Shown: positions 1 to 5,564, numbered from the stretch's first letter. The stretch: 5,657 bases of DNA from Planctomycetaceae bacterium (GCA_031274385.1 JAISQH010000260.1:1-5657); one strand, 5' to 3'. Made by a program: numbers and translations. The notes: a model not told the origin generated them from the letters alone.

Positions 1-257
1 CGTTGAGAAGGCGAATCACCCGCAGCAACCGAAAGAACCCCGATCGTTCCCCAACCCAAAAGAGCCGACAAGGCATAAAGAATACCAATGATAAAATGCC
101 CATGATAGAATTTATGCGCTCCCCACCCGCCCAACAACAACGCGAGCAATCCCGCTGTTATTTGACTTCTCCTATCGGCATCTTTGACCGGCACACCGCA
201 ACCGACACACACGGCCGCTTTGTCACTGATTTCTTTACCGCAATTAACACAATACAT
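1..257 (-). CDS. Zinc-ribbon + TM2 domain membrane protein, 3' end outside the window
   Basis: The 85 visible codons start at ATG 257-255, with an AGGAG ribosome site (complement of 265-269) seven bases upstream. The N-terminus is a zinc ribbon with two CxxC pairs: C3/C6 (MYCVNCG) and C17/C20 (VCVGCG). A polar linker (residues 24-32) leads into a hydrophobic segment, residues 33-44, and then GGWGAHKFYHG at 43-53, the glycine/histidine/FY signature of the TM2 domain. A second hydrophobic stretch follows (55-79). TM2 proteins are small two-helix inner-membrane proteins of unclear biochemical role, and the ribbon faces the cytoplasm in the usual model. The final visible residues (VAAGDSPSQ) match TM2 less well than the rest, so the exact C-terminus is unknown. 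Plus-strand open frames over the same bases are shadows. Family call is firm; the cellular function is not known. Confidence 0.85.
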   Translation of the reverse strand, partial: MYCVNCGKEISDKAAVCVGCGVPVKDADRRSQITAGLLALLLGGWGAHKFYHGHFIIGILYALSALLGWGTIGVLSVAAGDSPSQ

Positions 258-293
258 TTTTTATCTCCTGTAAAAGGATTGTTAAAGTTAATT

Positions 294-317
294 GAAACGG
301 AAAACTGTTTCCGTTTC
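294..317 (-). promoter_or_regulatory. Perfect 10-bp hairpin in the TM2 gene leader
   Basis: GAAACGGAAA (294-303) and TTTCCGTTTC (308-317) are perfect inverted repeats around a four-base ACTG loop. The structure lies 37 bases upstream of the TM2 start codon, between it and a weak -10-like TATAAC on the minus strand (complement of 339-344). It could be a leader hairpin or a dimeric repressor site. No T-run follows on the minus strand, so a terminator is unlikely. No good -35 box is visible. Confidence 0.5.
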
Positions 318-431
318 TGTTGTTGGTTTAACGCCCTCGTTATACCACACATTTTTTAACATACATTTTTTCGTAACTGTCTATTTTCAATTAAGTCTTT
401 TAAATTGGAACGATAAAGTAATATTGATATT

Positions 432-490
432 AGTCGCGCTAGCGACGTTATGATGCATAACCGGCGGTGTAGCGCAGCGCAACCGCCGGA
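432..490 (+). repeat. Outer arm, left copy, of nested inverted repeat
   Basis: Bases 450-490 are perfectly inverted at 630-670 (41 bp), and similarity continues outward through the GTCGC...GCGAC palindrome to 432. The arm holds its own REP-like hairpin: CCGGCGGT (461-468) pairs with ACCGCCGG (482-489) around a loop containing GCGCAGCGC. The arm is strongly GC-rich against AT-rich flanks. Confidence 0.9.
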
Positions 491-510
491 TCGTGTCCCT
501 CCCCCCACGA

Positions 511-532
511 CAAAGTCGCGCAGCGACGACAT
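511..532 (+). repeat. Inner arm, left copy, of nested inverted repeat
   Basis: These 22 bases, containing CAAAGTCGCGCAGCGACG, match the reverse complement of 591-612 with a single difference. The core GTCGCGCAGCGAC (515-527) is the same palindrome found at the outer edges of the larger arms. Confidence 0.8.
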
Positions 533-590
533 CATCGATCTTATTGAGCAAAAATTTTTTTTATCCAATTCCATGCCCCTCTTTCTGATA

Positions 591-612
591 ATGCCGTCGC
601 TGCGCGACTTTG
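591..612 (-). repeat. Inner arm, right copy, of nested inverted repeat
   Basis: Reverse complement of 511-532 with 21 of 22 bases identical. The core palindrome GTCGCTGCGCGAC is at 596-608. Confidence 0.8.
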
Positions 613-629
613 GTTGTTGGTTGCGATTG

Positions 630-687
630 TCCGGCGGTTGCGCTGCGCTACACCGCCGGTTATGCATCATGTCGTCGCTGCGCGACT
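630..687 (-). repeat. Outer arm, right copy, of nested inverted repeat
   Basis: Inverted partner of 432-490. Bases 630-670 are an exact reverse complement of 450-490; the remaining outer part (671-687) carries GTCGCTGCGCGAC and differs slightly from its partner, where the left arm has GCTA in place of GCA. The perfect core beside diverged outer parts suggests recent formation or ongoing homogenisation. Confidence 0.9.
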
Positions 688-785
688 GGGGAAAAACAAA
701 AATGAATGTGCAACGGATATCTCAAAACAAAAAAAGTAAGTTTATTACGCATGATTGCCAAAATAGACAGTTACTATTTTAGTTT

Positions 786-850
786 TGTCAACAGATTTTA
801 CAGATTCGTTTTTTATAAAAATCGGTTCAATCTGTGTCATCTGTTGACAA
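786..850. repeat. ACAGATT-word inverted repeat, copy 1
   Basis: The left arm (786-807) is TTGTCAACAGAT, then TTT, then ACAGATT. The right arm (829-850) is its reverse complement except for the three middle bases. Each arm contains two ACAGAT words at a 9-base period. It starts 11 bases after the right end of the MITE-like element. A second, three-word copy lies at 4816-4886. Confidence 0.85.
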
Positions 851-878
851 TAATGGAACAAGTTTATTTGTTTTTCGT

Positions 879-961
879 TGCGAATAAAGACATAAAAGAC
901 GCAAAGAAAATCGATCCGTTTAGAATCTAAACCTTCGTGTTCTTTGCGTCTTTGTGCGCAA
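879..961. repeat. CAAAGACG-word inverted repeat, copy 1
   Basis: AAAGACGCAAAGAA (895-908) is perfectly inverted at 940-953, and TTGCG/CGCAA at the outer ends (879-883, 957-961) also pair. The left arm has AAAGA words at 886, 895 and 903. The spacer contains a small palindrome, TTTAGA-A-TCTAAA (919-931). The outer right end leads within 12 bases into the 15-base end motif at 973-987. A half copy of this family is at 5494-5517. Confidence 0.8.
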
Positions 962-972
962 CATTAAAAAAC

Positions 973-987
973 AAAAGAGACAGTTAC
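973..987 (-). repeat. Copy of the 15-base transposon-end-like motif
   Basis: AAAAGAGACAGTTAC is one base different from the right end of the MITE-like element (760-774) and has the same orientation. Read on the minus strand it is GTAACTGTCTCTTTT, followed 11 bases later by TTGCGCACAAAGACGCAAAGA. This is the same order seen at 5476-5513. Confidence 0.65.
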
Positions 988-988
988 A

Positions 989-1021
989 GGTAGGCAACCT
1001 CTCGGAGAGAGATCGCCTACC
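989..1021 (-). terminator. Terminator-like hairpin downstream of the EEP gene
   Basis: GGTAGGC (989-995) pairs with GCCTACC (1015-1021), and CTCTC (999-1003) pairs with GAGAG (1007-1011) around GGA. It lies 42 bases past the stop of the minus-strand gene at 1064-2029. On the minus strand a T-rich stretch follows only after about 12 bases (973-962 region), so it is not a textbook intrinsic terminator. It could also be another palindromic repeat of the neighbouring cluster. Confidence 0.4.
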
Positions 1022-1063
1022 TTGTTACTTCCTATTTCATAAAAGGAAAAATAAAAACCCGGT

Positions 1064-2029
1064 TTATTTCCATTCCAACACGGCATCAACCGGCAAGTGG
1101 TCACTTGGATAGAGACCGTTTTTCTTGGTCAAAATCACGTTGGCAGCAACCGGTTTCAACCGATCACTTACAAAAATGAAATCAATCTTTTTGTCCCAAC
1201 TAATTTTGCCGCGATAACTGTGTGCCGTACCAAATTCAGTCGAATCGGGATGAACCGCCTTAAATGTTTCGATAAGCGACAGAGACGGGTTGAATGTTTT
1301 ACCGTCAAATTCAAGCGGTGCCCCTTGCATGTAAGCAATCAACGGAGAACTTTGTAACGCATTGAAGTCGCCTGTTACAATAACCGCAGCGTCTTTTTCT
1401 TTGCGGTTGACAATTCGATCCATAATCAAAACAGCCGAACGCAGGCGGGCGATCTCGACATGAACATTGAGATGCGTATTGAAGAAATAAATTTTCTTGC
1501 CCGTTCGTCCATTTGAACCGAGTTCATGGAAAAGACCATACGTAACATTTCGTTCTCCGCCTTTATTTTCTTCAACCCAATCGTTTGAACCCGGCACCTC
1601 CGGCGTACCGGAAAGCCAGAATGTTCCCGAATCATTCGGATCAATTTCCCAACGGTCTTTTTTCCAAAAAATCATATTGGACAACGAAAATTTGTCCAAC
1701 TTACCTCCGCAAGGAGCAAACAAAGAACCGTAACCGGTCATGGCATCAGCGAGTTGTTTGACCTGATGATATTCCGGTTTATTGGGATTATTGGAAGTTT
1801 CCTGTGTTCCGATGAAATCGTACGGATTGTTTTCGTTCTTTTCGTTCGGAGAATTTTTCATCACGTCAATAACAATGGGCAACCGTTTGTCCCAAGCATG
1901 ATCTTTTTTGGGTTCGGGTTCCCAACCGGCACAGAGAATATTGAACGTTAATACCCGAATCGGTTCCTCCGCAAAAACGACTGTACTGAAAATTAACAGA
2001 AACAGCAGTGATAAACTAAATGTCCTCAT
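1064..2029 (-). CDS. Secreted endonuclease/exonuclease/phosphatase (EEP) family protein
   Basis: This 321-residue protein has a signal peptide (about residues 1-20, hydrophobic core followed by VFA before EEP) and a complete EEP fold. Conserved metal-binding and catalytic positions are visible in order: N30 in VLTFNI, E77 in IGTQE, H186 in FFNTHLN, D221 and N223 in VTGDFNA, D283 in KIDFIFVS, and D310/H311 in YPSDHLPV. EEP enzymes are Mg-dependent phosphodiesterases acting on nucleic acids, phospholipids or sugar phosphates; the substrate cannot be told from these motifs. Export suggests a role outside the cytoplasm, such as scavenging. Length is normal for a single-domain member. An AGGAG site (complement of 2036-2040) lies six bases before the ATG. 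It is 61 bases downstream of the lipoprotein gene in the same direction, possibly one operon. Codon composition resembles its neighbours. Confidence 0.93.
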   Translation of the reverse strand: MRTFSLSLLFLLIFSTVVFAEEPIRVLTFNILCAGWEPEPKKDHAWDKRLPIVIDVMKNSPNEKNENNPYDFIGTQETSNNPNKPEYHQVKQLADAMTGYGSLFAPCGGKLDKFSLSNMIFWKKDRWEIDPNDSGTFWLSGTPEVPGSNDWVEENKGGERNVTYGLFHELGSNGRTGKKIYFFNTHLNVHVEIARLRSAVLIMDRIVNRKEKDAAVIVTGDFNALQSSPLIAYMQGAPLEFDGKTFNPSLSLIETFKAVHPDSTEFGTAHSYRGKISWDKKIDFIFVSDRLKPVAANVILTKKNGLYPSDHLPVDAVLEWK

Positions 2030-2061
2030 TTTTTTCTCCTATATTTAAAGGGTTAGGTTAG

Positions 2062-2088
2062 GAGGTTACAACAACATGTTGTATCCTC
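2062..2088 (-). promoter_or_regulatory. Intercistronic hairpin between lipoprotein and EEP genes
   Basis: GAGGTTACAACA (2062-2073) and TGTTGTATCCTC (2077-2088) form a 12-bp stem with one mismatch and a three-base loop. It begins three bases after the lipoprotein stop codon. No T-run follows on the minus strand, so complete termination is unlikely; partial termination, transcript stabilisation or processing between cistrons are the plausible roles. Confidence 0.5.
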
Positions 2089-2090
2089 AT

Positions 2091-2609
2091 TCATTTTTTA
2101 TACTGTGCAATATCAACAGTTAATATTATTCCGGTTTTTCCGGTAACTGTCAAGTCAACCGGACTGGTTTCGGAACTCTCCAGTATTTTGGGAATCAAAC
2201 GGTTTTTTTCCAAAAACGCTTCCTGTTTGGCATGTTTTGCCGTTTGCTCTGACGCGGAAAGTTTCATGTCAATTTCTTCAACAGTAACCAAATCCACCGG
2301 CAAATCAACTGTTTTAATCAGTACAACGGAATAAGTTCCGGCAGGCGTCCCTTTTCCTGTGTAGGAATTACAGGACGAATATATCTGCGCGATTCCTTTG
2401 GCATCCGTTACTCCTGTACATGCAAAAGCTCCCTGTGAACCTTTGCTGCTCAATATTACTGCCACTCCATCCATTGGCAGACCGCCGTCTGTTACAGTAA
2501 TCGTCACCGGACAAAGATTTTTTAGATAATCCGGGACTTTAACATTACTGCAACCGGTACAGATCAACAGACCGGACAACAATAGAAACATTGGTAAAAA
2601 TAACTTCAT
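2091..2609 (-). CDS. Small lipoprotein with carboxypeptidase-regulatory-like (Ig/transthyretin-like) domain
   Basis: The 172-residue product starts MKLFLPMFLLLSGLLICTGC: a lipoprotein signal peptide with the likely lipidated Cys at 20, although Cys occupies the -3 position of the lipobox instead of the usual Leu. From about residue 34 to 88 there is a beta-sandwich pattern (VTITVTDGGLPMDGVAVIL ... TDAKGIAQI ... TPAGTYSVVL), typical of the carboxypeptidase-regulatory-like fold. A helical segment follows, then NRLIPKILESSETSPVDLTV and a final strand. Such lipoproteins commonly follow DUF1559 genes in planctomycetes. The ATG at 2609 is chosen because AAGGAG (complement of 2616-2621) lies six bases upstream and it gives the signal peptide; the longer open frame to 2780 would overlap the preceding gene. 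The role is unknown; a structural or binding role at the cell surface is an inference. Confidence 0.85.
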   Translation of the reverse strand: MKLFLPMFLLLSGLLICTGCSNVKVPDYLKNLCPVTITVTDGGLPMDGVAVILSSKGSQGAFACTGVTDAKGIAQIYSSCNSYTGKGTPAGTYSVVLIKTVDLPVDLVTVEEIDMKLSASEQTAKHAKQEAFLEKNRLIPKILESSETSPVDLTVTGKTGIILTVDIAQYKK

Positions 2610-2631
2610 AACAAACTCCTTTCCAAATAGG

Positions 2632-3776
2632 TTACAACGAAGTGTTTGATTCACCGCCGTCACGTGAACCATACGCTCCCCAAACACCAAACGGGGATTG
2701 TCCGCTTGCAGCAGACGGAGTGGGAAATTTAATTCCTGTTCCGCTGTCAATTGTTTCGGAAACGAACCTCCCGGAACCATCCATTAACGTAACATTGACA
2801 CCGCCGGAATGAAAACTGGTAGCGGCAAACATGGCATTGTAATTTGAGGCTCTGTTATAACAGGAGGGAGAGTTGGGGGGAAGTGTTGTTGTGAAACCGA
2901 TATGATACCAATGACCACCACACCATTGCCAACTATATTTGTAAGCGAAACCATCTGTCATTCCTCCGACACCGAACTGATACTCACCGCCGGAAGCCGA
3001 ACCGATACAAATTGTCCGGTCACTCAGATACCCTCCGTTAAAACCTCCTGTTGCAGCGACCGCATAAGTAGCTACCTGAACTTTCACCTTTTTGGAATTG
3101 GCACCATAATCGTCAACTGCCTTTTCGCTGAAACACAAAGTGTTGCTCATACCATCATGTACCGCACCTATTTGATAATAAGCGCGATATCCAAACGGTC
3201 CGCGAACATTGGAATCTACTGACCAGTTTCCCGGATTGTCCCCATAATTGAACCGGTAGCAGGTGTAACCGGTATGATCGTCGGGTTTTCCGATAGCAGC
3301 GTTAGAAGGGCAAATCAAGTCACCAAGTTGAGTTGCCTGAGGGTTGTCCTTTCCGCCTTCTCCTGTGGGAATGGTATGGGCACTCCATGAAGTGAAGTAA
3401 ACATTTTCTGACATGAACCGGTCATACAATGTATTTTGTTCCATATAGGGAAGCAGAGCAATGAAACCGCTCCAACGTCCTGCATTAACATTGTTTAGAC
3501 GACCATAAGGTCCTCCCAGACCAGCGGGAAGAGCGTCCGAACTATCTGCATAGTTATGGACGGCGAGAGTTAGTTGTTTGAGTTTGTTTTGGCATTGCAT
3601 TCGCCGCGCCGCTTCGCGTGCTGATTGTACAGCCGGGAGCAACAACCCGATCAGAACGCCGATGATCGCAATGACCACCAGCAATTCGACGAGCGTAAAT
3701 GCTCTTCTACCTAGCCCCCCCCCCCTGCCTAACTTACCTATTCTAAACTTTGTCTTGGTTTTTTTCCTTTCAACAT
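2632..3776 (-). CDS. DUF1559 prepilin-like protein (type IV pilin methylation motif, H-x9-DG tail), start disrupted by 1-base frame offset
   Basis: The N-terminus reads AFTLVELLVVIAIIGVLIG, a class III/type IV-prepilin signal with A/F cleavage and Glu at position 5 of the mature chain. LLPAVQSAREAARRMQC follows, the planctomycete DUF1559 hallmark. The C-terminal half has FHSGGVNVTLMDG (the H-x9-DG motif) and ends FGVWGAYGSRDGGESNTSL, as is usual in the family; size (about 380 residues) is normal. Family members are thought to be exported and assembled like pseudopilins, but their function is not established. No ATG or GTG precedes FTLVE in frame. The ATG at 3776-3774 would read MLKGKK and then join the frame, if the A7 run (complement of 3759-3765) had eight bases. 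A G11 run (complement of 3715-3725) encodes part of the leader. This is either a sequencing error, slippage or a recent frameshift. The lipoprotein gene begins 22 bases after its stop. Confidence 0.9.
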
Positions 3777-3790
3777 TGGAAATGGTTGTT

Positions 3791-3817
3791 GTAACCCTTT
3801 TATTATTTGAAGGTTAC
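3791..3817 (-). promoter_or_regulatory. Leader hairpin just upstream of the DUF1559 start
   Basis: GTAACC-C-TT (3791-3799) and AAGGTTAC (3810-3817) form an 8-bp stem with a single bulged base around an AT-rich loop. On the transcript it ends 14 bases before the candidate ATG at 3776 and would include the only purine-rich AAGGG sequence nearby, so it could influence translation initiation. Confidence 0.4.
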
Positions 3818-3829
3818 GGTTAAAGTTTC

Positions 3830-3852
3830 GCAAAAAGTCCGCGACTCTTTGC
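3830..3852. repeat. Hairpin related to the CAAAGA-word repeats
   Basis: GCAAAAAGTC (3830-3839) and GACTCTTTGC (3843-3852) pair with one mismatch around a CGC loop. GACTCTTTGC is the exact reverse complement of GCAAAGAGTC at 5508-5517 in the half copy of the CAAAGACG family, so this may be a decayed member inside the DUF1559 leader. No T-run follows on the minus strand. Confidence 0.45.
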
Positions 3853-4122
3853 AATGTTCGTGTGTTATTCTAAACCCGATATTTTAAGTACATATTAAGA
3901 AATTGTTAATTTTTTATTAAATTTCAAAAAAAATTTTCCTTTTAGAATTTGGAATTGTCAAAATTCGTGTCATGTTGACATGGTAAATTTTTTAGTCACA
4001 AAAAGTACCGAATAGAGGAACATTACCTACATGGTTAGACCGAAGTTCCAGATCGTTTTTTTCTAAGTGCCTACTGACAGACTCTTTATGACTTTTTTGG
4101 TCAATTAAAACAGTCTACAAGG
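3853..4122. other. AT-rich gene-free stretch
   Basis: No coding sequence is supported here on either strand. Apart from the candidate promoter and the CATGT-TG-ACATG palindrome it shows only long A/T runs and a weak, loosely paired inverted repeat (AGACT at 4079-4083, AGTCT at 4112-4116). It separates the DUF1559 unit from the transposase fossil and may hold the decayed left end of that insertion sequence, but no terminal repeat could be identified. Confidence 0.5.
3933..3961 (-). promoter_or_regulatory. Candidate promoter for the DUF1559-lipoprotein unit
   Basis: On the minus strand a perfect TTGACA (complement of 3956-3961) is followed after 17 bases by GAAAAT (complement of 3933-3938), a 4/6 match to a -10 box. 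An interrupted palindrome, CATGT-TG-ACATG (3971-3982), lies just upstream and could be an operator. The region is very AT-rich, so chance matches are likely. It would give a leader of about 150 bases. Confidence 0.25.
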
Positions 4123-4815
4123 TTAATTTGAGTCGTTGGTGGTGTTGATTTGTTTGATGAGTTCATTTTGGAAGTTGTCGGGTGGTTATTTTGTTGAATC
4201 GGATATTTTCATTTTCATTTTCGTTTTGATTTGGCATTGGGTGAGGCAGATTGTTACAAGGCGGTTCAGTAAGGTTCGGAAACTTTGCGTTGGAGGATTC
4301 GTTTTGGATTCGTTGGGATGCCCGTTTGAGTTCTCTCTTGCCTTGCGTGTTTTTTTGTTTTTGACATTTTCGTTTGAAGAGGCGGTGAGGACGGGGTTAC
4401 GATTCGCTCTCGTTTCGTCGAGATTTTCGTCGCTGAAAAGATGTTCATTCCATGCCCGCTGAAGATGCCAGACAACATAATACGATAACATGCAAATCAA
4501 AAAGTGCGCACGCACCCGATCTTCCAAGTGATGAGGAATCGGACGAATATCCAGCAATACCGTGCTTATCGTACGAAAACTCTTTTCCACATCCGAATAC
4601 GGCTTCCCGCGATCGTGATGTTTTAGTATTCGTTACGCTAAATCAGTCAGCATTTTTTTACTACAAGCAAGTCTTCGCGTTGACTTTGCCGCCGTTTTTC
4701 AAGTAACGGATTATAGCAAACAATCAGCCGCTCATCGAGGAACTCGTCTGAAACAATTTCCGCCAACTGCGTCTCGTCCGAAAGCGATCTGTTCACGTTA
4801 CCGTAGAGTGATTTT
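4123..4815 (-). pseudogene. Decayed IS1634-type (IS4 superfamily) transposase, C-terminal remnant
   Basis: Three pieces match IS1634-family transposases in the right order. Bases 4815-4650 read SLSDETQLAEIVSDEFLDER then LIVCYNPLLEKRR, ending at a TGA (4649-4647). Bases 4605-4186 read KPYSDVEKSFRTISTVLLDI, then RPIPHHLEDRVRAHFLICML and SYYVVWHLQRAW, then a charged linker and TQSFRTLLNRLVTI. Bases 4185-4123, in another frame, read DNFQNELIKQI and end at a stop. In the family the RxYxxLxDRVRAH block and the SF-TLL block lie near the C-terminus. Several dozen residues are missing between pieces one and two, and the N-terminal half is absent, so the gene is inactive. Similarity stops exactly where the inverted repeat at 4816 begins. 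Confidence 0.82.
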
Positions 4816-4886
4816 GTCAACAAATTGTGCAGATTTAACAGATTTTAATAAAAAACGAATCTGTATCATCTGTAAAATCTGTTGAC
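4816..4886. repeat. ACAGATT-word inverted repeat, copy 2 (three-word arms)
   Basis: Left arm 4816-4844 begins GTCAACAAATTGTGCAGATT. Right arm 4858-4886 is its imperfect reverse complement and ends ATCTGTTGAC. Each arm carries three ACAGAT-like words at an exact 9-base period, one more than copy 1 at 786-850. The spacer holds an A-run. It sits between the IS1634-type and ISL3-type fossils. Confidence 0.85.
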
Positions 4887-4919
4887 CAATAAAATATGGT
4901 TTTCCCGCGAGATTGCGGG

Positions 4920-5475
4920 TTATGAAGTAGTTGTTTTTTTTGCGATTTGTCTTAATTTTAGGAAGAGGTATTGTTGATCTTTGTATCCGTGACCTCTTGC
5001 GATAACACGTGCGACATCGGCGTTGAAGCGTTTCATGGAGGCATTTGTTACACTATTGTCCAGTAAACTTCAAGATGTTCAATAATGCCCGAGTATTCCC
5101 CATCAATCCGGTTGTAAATCGTAACAACGGTTTTAATTTCGTTTCTATCACCAAGCCTGTCCACCAACTCAGAAAATTTGCCGCGACCTTAATGTAACTA
5201 TAACACTAAAAATCCAGAAACGCTTCCTTTAAAATGTAAGCATTATGAATATTCGTATTCAAATCCAATAATTCTTGTAACCTTACTCTTTGTTCCGGTT
5301 TCAAATTTTCACTGTTGCGTAAGATATTGTAACGCTCGCCTTTGATGATCGGTTTATTTTCTTTCTCGGCATGAGCCGTTTCCTCACGCCGAACCTGATC
5401 CACCGCATCGTTCGGATTCTTGACAATGTGAAATTTATCGTACACAATCTTCGCTTTCGGACAATACTTTTGGAC
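4920..5475 (-). pseudogene. Decayed ISL3-family transposase, C-terminal half
   Basis: Reading leftward from 5475 the frame gives VQKYCPKAKIVYDKFHIVKN, then NDAVDQVRREE, then GERYNILRNSENLKPEQRVR and LQELLDLNTNIHNAYILKEA. These are the DDE-domain core of ISL3 transposases, including the Asp of the YDKFHIVK block. A stop interrupts at 5208-5206. Homology continues past it with ETKLKPLLRFTTGLMG, then in a second frame EYSGIIEHLEVYW, and in a third TNASMKRFNADVARVIARGH followed by GYKDQQYLFLKLRQIA to a TAA at 4922-4920. At least one stop and two frameshifts make it non-functional. The N-terminal zinc-finger part is missing: homology ends at 5475, where the 15-base end motif starts. Similar ISL3 products are about 400 residues; less than half is left. 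Confidence 0.85.
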
Positions 5476-5490
5476 GTAACTGTCTATTTT
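5475..5490 (+). repeat. Copy of the 15-base transposon-end-like motif at a transposase break
   Basis: CGTAACTGTCTATTTT is identical over 16 bases to 372-387, the left end of the MITE-like element, and has the same orientation. It starts exactly where ISL3 similarity ends and is followed, three bases later, by TTTGCGCTCAAAGACGCAAAG, so an element starting here and extending rightwards probably truncated the transposase. Confidence 0.7.
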
Positions 5491-5493
5491 ATT

Positions 5494-5517
5494 TTGCGCT
5501 CAAAGACGCAAAGAGTC
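5494..5517 (+). repeat. CAAAGACG-word repeat, half copy
   Basis: After TTGCGCT, the words CAAAGACG (5501), CAAAGAGT (5509) and CAAACGAA (5517) follow at an exact 8-base period. The first part matches the reverse complement of the right arm of the repeat at 879-961. No inverted partner is seen before the window ends. Bases 5518-5564 contain nothing recognisable. Confidence 0.65.
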
Positions 5518-5564
5518 AAACGAACCTCTTTTTCGCATCCAGTAATCCATTTGTGGGATTCTAC

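Larger units (their letters stand above)
372..774. mobile_element. MITE-like nested palindromic element, non-coding
   Basis: The ends are GTAACTGTCTATTTT (373-387) and its exact reverse complement (760-774). Inside lie two further inverted pairs: 432-490 against 630-687, and 511-532 against 591-612, leaving a unique centre at 533-590. The whole stretch could fold as one long interrupted stem with side hairpins. Four copies of the 13-14-base palindrome GTCGCGCAGCGAC or a close variant sit at 433-446, 515-527, 596-608 and 674-686. No plausible protein is encoded; the open frames on both strands begin with the same 14 residues only because the repeat is inverted. A clear target-site duplication is not visible. 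It may be a MITE, or a REP-doublet cluster trapped between transposon ends. Confidence 0.75.

Noticed and set aside
3..359. 118-residue plus-strand open frame
   Set aside because: It lies antisense to the zinc-ribbon/TM2 gene and has no recognisable domain; the minus-strand reading has clear motifs and an AGGAG site.
450..782. Plus-strand open frame, and a minus-strand frame at 356-670, both starting MMHNRRCSAAQPPD
   Set aside because: They share their first 14 residues only because 450-490 and 630-670 are perfect inverted repeats; there is no ribosome site or domain, and both are low-complexity products of the palindrome.
706..930. 74-residue plus-strand open frame
   Set aside because: It is made of the two palindromic repeats and flanking AT-rich DNA, with no coding signature.
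786..961. CRISPR array
   Set aside because: The repeats are short words in inverted arms, not direct repeats of 25-40 bases with unique spacers of even length, and no cas gene is present.
2610..2780. Longer N-terminus for the lipoprotein gene
   Set aside because: It overlaps the conserved C-terminus of the DUF1559 gene, lacks a signal peptide at its start, and would bury the lipoprotein signal internally.
3682..3684. TTG start for the DUF1559 gene
   Set aside because: It lies inside the FTLVEL motif and would remove the prepilin cleavage site and the conserved Glu.
4136..4706. Plus-strand open frames at 4136-4462 and 4452-4706
   Set aside because: They are antisense to the IS1634-type transposase remnant, whose minus-strand reading carries family motifs; the plus-strand products resemble nothing.
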